This document shows positions 1 through 5,614 of a DNA stretch of 5,614 bases, piece after piece. A program made the position numbers and the translations under genes. The notes below the pieces were generated by a model. It made no database searches and was not told where the DNA came from. It saw only the letters and a program-made list of their open reading frames with translations. The stretch lies in NCBI GenBank assembly GCA_027347125.1, contig DAIERC010000425.1, positions 1-5,614 of the forward strand. The letters are read 5' to 3'. Positions within the stretch are counted from its first letter, which is position 1; each line of letters starts with the position of its first letter. Origin of the DNA: Ignavibacteriales bacterium (GTDB taxonomy: Bacteria; Bacteroidota; Ignavibacteria; Ignavibacteriales; Ignavibacteriaceae).

Positions 1-1315
1 TAAGAATGAAGCAATTTTTAACAGCAAGCTCGAAGGCATGTTTACGATAAATACTGATTGGGAAATTACTTCTTTTAATCACGCGGCCGAAAATATTACT
101 GGCTTTAGCGTCCGGGAAGCTATCGGGAAAAAATGCATGGATATTTTTAAGTCGTCTAAGTGCAATAAAGGCTGCCATATGGAATCAACCATATTGGGAA
201 AACAATTGTCCATATCAAACGAATTAATAATTCAACATAAAAACGGTTCGAGTATACCTGTAAGGACAAACTCAGCGGCATTATATAACGGTCTTGGGAA
301 CCGGGTAGGCGCTGTGGGAACTTTTCTTGATTTAAGCGAAGTAAAAAATCTTACTTTACACATGGAAGAAAAATTCCGGTTTGCAAACATTATAGGCCGC
401 AGCAGCAAAATGCAAAAAGTATACGAGCTTATGCAAAGTGTTATTCAAAGCGACAGCTCAATTTTAATAACCGGCGAAAGCGGCACAGGCAAAGAATTAA
501 TTGCAAGAGCAATTCATGTTCAGAGTGATAAAAAAATATTTCCTTTTATTACGATTAATTGCGGCGCGTTTAACGAAAGCCTGCTCGAAAGTGAGATATT
601 CGGGCATGAGAAAGAGGCTTTTACCGGCGCAGCAAAAACAAAACAAGGAAGGCTGGAACTTGCAGGCAACGGAACTTTTTTGCTGGATGAACCCGGTGAC
701 CTATCACCACAAATGCAGATTAAGTTGCTCATGGTTTTAAAAACAAAAGAGTATAAACGCGTGGGCGGAACAGAAATTATTAAATTAAACGCACGCATTA
801 TTACCTCAACCGGAAAGAATCTTTTGGAAGAAATACAAGCCGGAAGATTCAGCGAGGATTTATATTACAAGATTAGTGATGTGAATATAAATTTGCCGCC
901 GTTAAGAGAGCGCATGGATGACATTCCGATTCTGATTAATCATTTCATGGAATTATTCAGGGAAAAGTTCAAAAGAAATATTAACAGCATCAGCCCGGCC
1001 GCCATGCAAAAGTTAAAGAAATATAACTGGCCTGGAAACGTAAGGGAACTTGAAAATGTTCTTGAATATTGTTTCATAGTTTGTAAAGAAATTGAAATTG
1101 ACACCGGGCATTTGCCTGAAAAATTTGGGAATAGTACCGAACATCTTCAATTAAAATTTTCTAACGGTGCAAAAATTAATTTTAAGAATGCCGAAGCAGC
1201 CATAATAATGGAGACGCTTCAGAAATATAACGGGAACAGGCAAAAAACCGCAGAGGAGCTTGGACTTGACAGAACTACTTTATGGCGAAAAATGAAAAAG
1301 CTGGGGTTAAATTAA
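1..1315 (+). CDS. PAS - AAA+ (sigma-54 interaction) - Fis-type HTH transcriptional regulator, 5' partial
   Basis: This is a DNA-binding regulator of the bacterial enhancer-binding protein (NtrC-like) family, missing its N-terminus. The frame is open from base 2, and residues coded before the first ATG (38) already read as PAS sequence (AIFNSKLEG), so that ATG is probably internal. Numbering from it: the PAS domain runs to about residue 100 and has three cysteines (C33, C42, C46); the AAA+ ATPase is about 118-350; the Fis-type helix-turn-helix is about 383-425 (GNRQKTAEELGLDRTTLWRK). Walker A is GESGTGKE at 146-153, Walker B LLDE at 215-218, the switch Asn is N174, and sensor II lies in WPGNVREL at 331-338. 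Several key residues depart from the family: EAFTGA (193-198) for GAFTGA, DEPGD for DEIGD, STG (257-259) for ATN, and S272 and K278 at the two arginine-finger positions. There is no receiver domain, so the signal probably enters through PAS. Family assignment is certain; normal sigma-54 activation is doubtful, and the target is unknown. Confidence 0.95.
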   Translation, partial: KNEAIFNSKLEGMFTINTDWEITSFNHAAENITGFSVREAIGKKCMDIFKSSKCNKGCHMESTILGKQLSISNELIIQHKNGSSIPVRTNSAALYNGLGNRVGAVGTFLDLSEVKNLTLHMEEKFRFANIIGRSSKMQKVYELMQSVIQSDSSILITGESGTGKELIARAIHVQSDKKIFPFITINCGAFNESLLESEIFGHEKEAFTGAAKTKQGRLELAGNGTFLLDEPGDLSPQMQIKLLMVLKTKEYKRVGGTEIIKLNARIITSTGKNLLEEIQAGRFSEDLYYKISDVNINLPPLRERMDDIPILINHFMELFREKFKRNINSISPAAMQKLKKYNWPGNVRELENVLEYCFIVCKEIEIDTGHLPEKFGNSTEHLQLKFSNGAKINFKNAEAAIIMETLQKYNGNRQKTAEELGLDRTTLWRKMKKLGLN

Positions 1316-1370
1316 AGGAGCGCTTTTTAGCAAGCCGGGTTAATTTATTCCGTTATTTTTGCTTTTCAAT

Positions 1371-3428
1371 TCATGATAATTTAATTCTTATGTCCACCGC
1401 GTGAAGTGAGTTTTCCTCGGAAACAATAACCGGGTTAAAATCAAACTCGGTAATTTTTGTATTGTCTAAAAGAAGCTGTGCCGCCGATTTCATTAAATTT
1501 TTTATTGCTTTAAGATCGGCAGGTTTTTCCCCTCTAACACCTCTTAAAATTTTTCCGATTTTTGTTTTGTCTATCATATCATCAATATCTTCATCGCACA
1601 GGTAGGCAGATTTCATAGATATATCATCGGTAACTTCAACATACTTGCCTCCGCTTCCGAACATAATTACCGGCCCGAAAGACGCATCCCTAAATCCGCC
1701 TAAAAGTATCTCGTGCTTTGCATTAACATACCGCTGGATTAAAAATTCATCGACGGTAAAATTATGTTCAGAAAAATTTTGCAATATGGCCACTTTGGCA
1801 TTATTCAGTTCGGCGGCGGTTTTAATATTAATAAACACGGCGTTCAAATCGGTTTTGTGAATTACATCTTTTGAAATTCCTTTTAAGACAACCGGGAAGC
1901 CGATTTTATCTGCGGCAGCATCCAATTCATGCGCGGCGCATAATTCGGATTCGATCATAGGAATATTATAAGCCCCGGTTATTTTTAATACATCTTTCGG
2001 AGGCATAATGCCTTTACCTTCATATATATTTCTATTAATGGAATCCGGTTTTAAAATTCCTTTTCTGATAATTTTATTTTTATGAAGCAAAATATTTGAA
2101 ATAACTTTTACCGGTTCTTCGGGGTTTCTGAAGAGAGGTTTTTTATAATGGGATTTTTTCCTGTAATCATCCCAAAACTCGGGGAGAGGCATTACAACCT
2201 GCAACACCGGTTTAGCGGAATCAACGGCATTTACGCTTTCAACAATGTTAAAAGGCTGAACCATTACAGGCTCTACAAATATCGATATTACCGCATCCAC
2301 ATTTTCGTCATTAATCAAAAACCCAATTACCGCTTTATATTGTTCGGCAGTTCCTAACGGTAAAAGATCTATTGGGTTTTGAACACTTCCATCCGGATGA
2401 ACTATCGCTCTTAATTTTTCTTTGGTCGATTCCGCTAACCCGGCGAGGATTAAATTATTTTGCTCTAGCGAATCAACAGCCAAAATTGCGGGGCCGCCGG
2501 CGTTTGTAACAATTGCTATTTTGTTGCCGCAGGGAGAAGGAAAGTTTTCAAATCCTTTTGATGTGTTGAAAAGTTCGGTTAAAGTTTCTGCCCGTATAAC
2601 GCCGAACTGCCGGAGAAGAGAATCGACAACTTTATCGCTGCTGCCAAGAGCGCCGGTGTGGGATGAAGCCGCTTTTATCCCCGCTTTTGTTCTGCCCGCC
2701 TTAAGTATAATAACCGGTTTCGATATTTTTAATTTGTCAATGGACAATAAAAATTCTTCACCGTTAACAAAGCTTTCAAGGTACATCGTAATTGTTTTTA
2801 TATTGTCGTCTTCTGTCCAAAAGCCGAGTATATCGTTTTCGGAAATATCTGCCTTATTGCCGACGCTTATAAAATGAGCAAATCTAATATCGCTTTCGCG
2901 CAATGAATTAAGTATTGCCGCGCCTATAGCGCCGCTTTGCGACAGGAATGCCGTACTGCCGGTTTCAGGTTTTTCGGCTACGAAAGTAGCATTTAGTTTT
3001 ACATTGTCGAGAGTAGAGATAACTCCCATGCAATTAGGCCCAACGAGGCTTGCGCCGGCTAATTTTATTTTTCCCAGTATTCTTTTTTCCGTTTCGGCCC
3101 CTTCGTTGCCGGCTTCTTTGAAACCGGCTGTTATTAAAATTATTGATCTTACACCGCACGACAATAATTCATCAATAGTATCCTCAGCATAAATTTTGGG
3201 AACAACCACTACTGCCAGATCAATCGAGTCTTTAACATCCGTTATCTTAGCGTAGCATTTATATCCTAAAATATTTTCGGCTTTGGGATTAATCGGATAA
3301 ACCTTTCCGTTGAAGCCGTAATTCTTTATAGATTTCAGCAGCTCATAACCGACGCTTTTTTCTTTGGATGAGGCGCCGGGAATACAAACCGTTGCAGGGT
3401 AAAAGAAATTTTTTATATTCGGATTCAT
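1371..3428 (-). CDS. Acetate/acyl-CoA ligase (ADP-forming), fused alpha-beta subunits
   Basis: This 685-residue cytoplasmic enzyme belongs to the NDP-forming acyl-CoA synthetase family, which interconverts acyl-CoA + ADP + Pi and acid + CoA + ATP. The order is alpha then beta: CoA-binding Rossmann domain about 7-135 (GASSKEKSVGYELL, YPINPKA, VGPNCMGVI), succinyl-CoA-ligase-like domains about 150-290 and 300-455 (FLSQSGAIGAAI, TNAGGPAILAVD), and ATP-grasp domain about 470-685 (GFPVVLKGISKDVIHKTD, FGPVIMFGSGG, EFDFNPVIV). H257 in SHTGALGS is the expected phosphohistidine; H524 in HKTD probably matches the second, beta-subunit histidine known in archaeal enzymes. Length is normal for the fused form. 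There is no C-terminal GNAT domain, so it is not a Pat-type lysine acetyltransferase. The ATG at 3428 gives the expected N-terminus, although no clear Shine-Dalgarno precedes it. Oddities are P17 just before the Rossmann GAS and N529-A530 where HKTD is usually followed by a glycine-rich GGV. It converges with the regulator (55 bp gap) and diverges from the PAS gene. Whether acetate, another acid or an aryl acid is the substrate cannot be read from the sequence. Confidence 0.95.
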   Translation of the reverse strand: MNPNIKNFFYPATVCIPGASSKEKSVGYELLKSIKNYGFNGKVYPINPKAENILGYKCYAKITDVKDSIDLAVVVVPKIYAEDTIDELLSCGVRSIILITAGFKEAGNEGAETEKRILGKIKLAGASLVGPNCMGVISTLDNVKLNATFVAEKPETGSTAFLSQSGAIGAAILNSLRESDIRFAHFISVGNKADISENDILGFWTEDDNIKTITMYLESFVNGEEFLLSIDKLKISKPVIILKAGRTKAGIKAASSHTGALGSSDKVVDSLLRQFGVIRAETLTELFNTSKGFENFPSPCGNKIAIVTNAGGPAILAVDSLEQNNLILAGLAESTKEKLRAIVHPDGSVQNPIDLLPLGTAEQYKAVIGFLINDENVDAVISIFVEPVMVQPFNIVESVNAVDSAKPVLQVVMPLPEFWDDYRKKSHYKKPLFRNPEEPVKVISNILLHKNKIIRKGILKPDSINRNIYEGKGIMPPKDVLKITGAYNIPMIESELCAAHELDAAADKIGFPVVLKGISKDVIHKTDLNAVFINIKTAAELNNAKVAILQNFSEHNFTVDEFLIQRYVNAKHEILLGGFRDASFGPVIMFGSGGKYVEVTDDISMKSAYLCDEDIDDMIDKTKIGKILRGVRGEKPADLKAIKNLMKSAAQLLLDNTKITEFDFNPVIVSEENSLHAVDIRIKLS

Positions 3429-3504
3429 ATTAAAACACTTTACGAAGTTATTACGAATTTGAAATACCGGTTAGAAAAATAAATTATGCTTCCCCAACCC
3501 CGGG

Positions 3505-3512
3505 CAAAATTA
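3505..3512 (-). promoter_or_regulatory. Possible Bacteroidota-type -7 element for the acyl-CoA synthetase gene
   Basis: Read on the minus strand this is TAATTTTG, a full match to the TAnnTTTG -7 consensus of Bacteroidota promoters. Transcription would begin roughly 70 bases before the ATG at 3428. A TTG at 3539-3537 could be a -33 element, but the 24-base spacing is longer than usual. The motif is short and the region AT-rich, so a chance match is quite possible. It applies only if the organism belongs to that group. Confidence 0.22.
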
Positions 3513-3537
3513 GCCGTAATTTTTGATCCCTAACGGC
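3513..3537. repeat. Small inverted repeat, possible operator
   Basis: GCCGT at 3513-3517 and ACGGC at 3533-3537 are exact reverse complements separated by 15 bases; one further A-T pair matches inside the arms beyond a mismatch. The repeat sits directly next to the -7-like motif of the synthetase gene, inside its possible spacer, where a dimeric repressor or activator could act. The arms are only five bases, so this is a suggestion from position rather than a recognised site. Confidence 0.25.
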
Positions 3538-3618
3538 AATAATTAAAATTTTTCCGTAAACACACTAAAATTTACCCAAAAAAATTAGATAATATATTAT
3601 AGATATAAATAATTATAG

Positions 3619-3626
3619 TATTTTTG
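3619..3626 (+). promoter_or_regulatory. Possible Bacteroidota-type -7 element for the multi-PAS gene
   Basis: TATTTTTG matches the TAnnTTTG -7 consensus and would place the transcript start near 3632, giving a leader of about 40 bases before the ATG at 3674. No TTTG or TTG -33 element is found about 20 bases upstream. In such AT-rich sequence a chance match is likely, so confidence is low. Confidence 0.2.
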
Positions 3627-3673
3627 TTTTCCTAATGATTTTTTCGAATGTACATTAAAAACCATCTTTGCTT

Positions 3674-5614
3674 ATGCCTAAAAAAAATAAAACCGGGAAA
3701 GACAAAGCATATACTCCCAGAGTTATTCTAAAAGACTCGCGGAATAAAATGAAGAAGAACAAAATTACCGGCGACAAAAACAATGCTGCGCGCTTTAATA
3801 TGGATTTAAGAAATCTTATTGATTTGACTTCTTACCCTGCTATGATAGTTGATAAAGAAACGAAAAGTATTTTGGAAGCGAATAAAGCTTCAAACGAATT
3901 TTATGGTTTTACCCGCCGGGAACTTTTAACGAAGCACCTTAACGAGTTAATAGCGCATGATAAAAAAACGAAAAGCATCGGGAAAGGCAGCGTATACCAT
4001 CAAAACAAAAACGGGGAAATATTAGAAGTTAAAGTTTCAAGGAAATCAATAAACATAGGCAAGAAAAAATATATACTTGTAACGATACAGAGCGCCGCAA
4101 ACCGAAAAGCCGGTAAAGAAGATATTTTGCACAACACCTTTTTCAAAGATTTTATAGATACAAATCCCGGCTCGATATGTTTAAAAGACTCCGGTGGAAA
4201 ATATGTATTCGTAAACAACCAATGGGCAAATTTATTTGGTTTAGAAAAAAAACATGTAATTGGCAAAACCGTAAGTGAAATATGGAGCAATATAAACGAT
4301 GCGGAAATTATTGAGCAAGAAGATAAATCGATATTGGCCGGAGAAGTAGATTTTATCGAGAAGGAAGAAAAAGTAATAACTCCTTCGGGTAAAACAAAAT
4401 GGTATTACCTGGTAAAAAAACTTGTACTTAATAAAAATGATTCTACAAAATATGTTGCCACAATAGGCGTTGATATTACGAAACAAAAGATTGTTGAAAA
4501 AGAAATAATTGAGAACGAGAAAAATTACAGATACCTAATAGAGTCAAACATAGAAGCAATGTCCGTATTTCAGGATATGCGCCACGTTATGGTAAACTCG
4601 GCGTGGGAAAAGCTTTTCGGTTATTCGCAGCAGGAAGCTGTTTCAAGCAAGTTTAACATCTCAAATCTTATTGCTCCTGAAAGCAAAAAAAATGTTGAGA
4701 ATAAAATTAAAAACTACGAACAGGGTAAACCTTTTGGCTCTAGATACTCATTTTCGGCTTTAAACAAAGAAGGTAAAAAACTTGAGCTTGAAGTAAGCAT
4801 TACAGGAATTCTTTGGAGCGGAAGGCCAGCAATATTATGTACCCTAAGAGACATATCAATTCAAAAAAGAACCGAAGAAGCTCTAAAACGAGAAGCGTTT
4901 ATTTTTGATAACCTTTATGATGCCATAATAATTTCAGACCTCGAAGGGAATATACTTAACTGGAATGACTCTGCTACCAGAATGTACGGTTATAAAAAAG
5001 AGGATGTAATCAATTTATCATCAAGCATATTAAACCCGAAAGAGATAGGCACGAAAATTACACCTCAAATAATTGCCGAAGTTGAAAGAAGCGGCAAGTG
5101 GACGGGCGAAATTGAATTTATTAAAAAAGACGGCACACATAGAATATCGGAAACATTTGTTTTTCCTTTCAAAGATAATCGCGGCGAAACGATCGCACTT
5201 GTTGGAGTTAACAGGGACATCACCGAACGGAAAAAATCAGAAGAAGAACTGAAGGAAAGCAGGCGTAAATATAAAGAGCTTACCGACTTGCTTCCGCAAA
5301 CAATTTTTGAAATTAATCTTGAGGGAAAATATACATTTGTAAATAAAGCAGGCTTCAGTACCTTTAATTACTTACCGGAAGATTTTGAAAACGGGCTTGT
5401 AGTATATGATTTAATTGTACCGAAAGACCGCGGACGTGCGGCGGCAAATATACTTAAAGTATTAAAGGGGGAAAAGGTCGGCGAAACAGAATACCAGGTT
5501 ATAAAAAAAGACGGTACGGTTTTCACTGCGCTTATCTTTTCGAGCCCGGTAATTAGAGAAGGCATAACGGTTGGCTTGCGCGGCATACTGATTGATATTA
5601 CCGAAAGGAAACAA
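3674..5614 (+). CDS. Multi-PAS sensor protein (at least five PAS domains), 3' partial, probable histidine kinase N-terminus
   Basis: The frame is open for 647 codons from ATG 3674 to the window end. After a lysine-rich tail (residues 1-42, 14 Lys/Arg) come five tandem PAS domains: PAS1 about 43-139 (YPAMIVDKETKSILEANKAS), PAS2 about 152-272 (GKYVFVNNQWANLFGL, ending IGVDITKQK), PAS3 about 284-399 (MVNSAWEKLFGYS, ending LRDISIQKR), PAS4 about 406-520 (NILNWNDSATRMYGY, ending NRDITERKK) and PAS5 about 533-647 (GKYTFVNKAGF, ending LIDITERKQ). Linkers at about 272-286, 397-407 and 517-535 are charged and look like signalling helices (coiled coils). There is no signal peptide or membrane segment, so the protein should sense cytoplasmic signals. 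Proteins of this form usually end in a histidine kinase (HisKA or HWE plus HATPase_c), less often GGDEF; none is reached, so the output is inferred. No Shine-Dalgarno precedes ATG 3674. An in-frame ATG at 3635 would add 13 residues, and Met26 (3749) is another option. Ligands cannot be told from the sequence. Confidence 0.92.
   Translation, partial: MPKKNKTGKDKAYTPRVILKDSRNKMKKNKITGDKNNAARFNMDLRNLIDLTSYPAMIVDKETKSILEANKASNEFYGFTRRELLTKHLNELIAHDKKTKSIGKGSVYHQNKNGEILEVKVSRKSINIGKKKYILVTIQSAANRKAGKEDILHNTFFKDFIDTNPGSICLKDSGGKYVFVNNQWANLFGLEKKHVIGKTVSEIWSNINDAEIIEQEDKSILAGEVDFIEKEEKVITPSGKTKWYYLVKKLVLNKNDSTKYVATIGVDITKQKIVEKEIIENEKNYRYLIESNIEAMSVFQDMRHVMVNSAWEKLFGYSQQEAVSSKFNISNLIAPESKKNVENKIKNYEQGKPFGSRYSFSALNKEGKKLELEVSITGILWSGRPAILCTLRDISIQKRTEEALKREAFIFDNLYDAIIISDLEGNILNWNDSATRMYGYKKEDVINLSSSILNPKEIGTKITPQIIAEVERSGKWTGEIEFIKKDGTHRISETFVFPFKDNRGETIALVGVNRDITERKKSEEELKESRRKYKELTDLLPQTIFEINLEGKYTFVNKAGFSTFNYLPEDFENGLVVYDLIVPKDRGRAAANILKVLKGEKVGETEYQVIKKDGTVFTALIFSSPVIREGITVGLRGILIDITERKQ

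Larger units (their letters stand above)
3429..3673. other. Divergent intergenic region between acyl-CoA synthetase and multi-PAS gene
   Basis: These 245 bases separate two divergent start codons and should hold both promoters. The region is strongly AT-rich, particularly 3541-3650, apart from a small GC-rich patch (CCCCGGG at 3498-3504). I see no open frame with coding character, no tRNA or riboswitch-like structure, and no hairpin followed by a T-run. A small inverted repeat (3513-3537) and two weak Bacteroidota-type -7 matches are listed separately. Confidence 0.7.

Noticed and set aside
38..40. ATG at 38 as the true start of the regulator.
   Set aside because: The frame is open upstream to the edge and already reads like PAS-domain sequence, there is no Shine-Dalgarno before it, and starting there would cut off the beginning of the PAS fold.
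1314..1320. AAAGGAG, a Shine-Dalgarno-like sequence overlapping the regulator's stop codon.
   Set aside because: No open frame follows on the plus strand; the next ATG (1373) meets a stop after three codons and lies within the opposing gene.
1316..1370. Possible bidirectional terminator between the convergent regulator and synthetase genes.
   Set aside because: Only four-base stems could be found (GCTT/AAGC, GCAA/TTGC with poor interiors), none followed by a proper T-run, so no terminator is supported.
2422..2877. A 151-codon plus-strand open frame opposite the synthetase gene.
   Set aside because: It lies wholly antisense to a well-conserved enzyme, has no recognisable motif or ribosome binding site, and is explained as a shadow of that gene's codon pattern.
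3485..3502. GG-N10-GC spacing on the minus strand upstream of the synthetase, resembling a -24/-12 sigma-54 promoter.
   Set aside because: Only the invariant GG and GC plus one A agree; the surrounding bases (GGT for CAC, AA for TT before GC) do not fit TGGCAC-N5-TTGC, and a G-run makes the spacing easy to match by chance.
4000..4486. Two overlapping minus-strand open frames of 96 and 81 codons, rich in Phe, Tyr and Ile and membrane-like in look.
   Set aside because: They are antisense to the Lys- and Asn-rich PAS2 region; AAA and AAT-rich codons read backwards give Phe and Ile, which accounts for the hydrophobic look.

Overview
The window is a 5.6-kb piece of an AT-rich bacterial chromosome carrying three large genes, two of them cut by the window edges. 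Lysine- and isoleucine-rich proteins, weak or absent Shine-Dalgarno sequences, and the combination of a PAS/sigma-54-type regulator, a fused ADP-forming acyl-CoA synthetase and a multi-PAS sensor suggest a free-living anaerobe or facultative anaerobe. The Bacteroidota/Ignavibacteria (FCB) group is my best guess; this is an inference from style, not from a marker gene. No RNA genes, mobile elements, CRISPR arrays or long repeats are visible.

Layout: (1) bases 1-1315, plus strand, hold the C-terminal part of a PAS - AAA+ - Fis-type HTH regulator of the sigma-54 enhancer-binding family; its reading frame is open to the left edge, so its true start lies outside. (2) Bases 1371-3428, minus strand, hold a complete 685-residue fused alpha-beta acyl-CoA/acetyl-CoA synthetase (ADP-forming), converging on the regulator across 55 bp. 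(3) Bases 3429-3673 are an AT-rich divergent intergenic region with weak promoter-like motifs and one small inverted repeat. (4) From 3674 to the right edge, plus strand, runs a 647-codon open frame encoding at least five tandem PAS domains. No stop and no kinase domain are reached, so the output module lies beyond the window.

How they may work together: the synthetase would make ATP from an acyl-CoA (acetyl-CoA or a fermentation/amino-acid-derived thioester) or activate the acid in reverse. The flanking genes are both cytoplasmic-looking PAS signalling proteins, so the neighbourhood looks like a metabolic enzyme embedded among sensors of redox or small-molecule state. Nothing in the sequence proves a regulatory link.

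The most unusual point is the regulator's ATPase. Walker A and the Walker B Asp-Glu are intact, but the residues used for inter-subunit catalysis and sigma-54 contact deviate together: EAFTGA for GAFTGA, DEPGD for DE-I/V-GD, STG for ATN, and both arginine-finger positions replaced by Ser and Lys. It may be a sigma-54-independent or catalytically altered member of the family.
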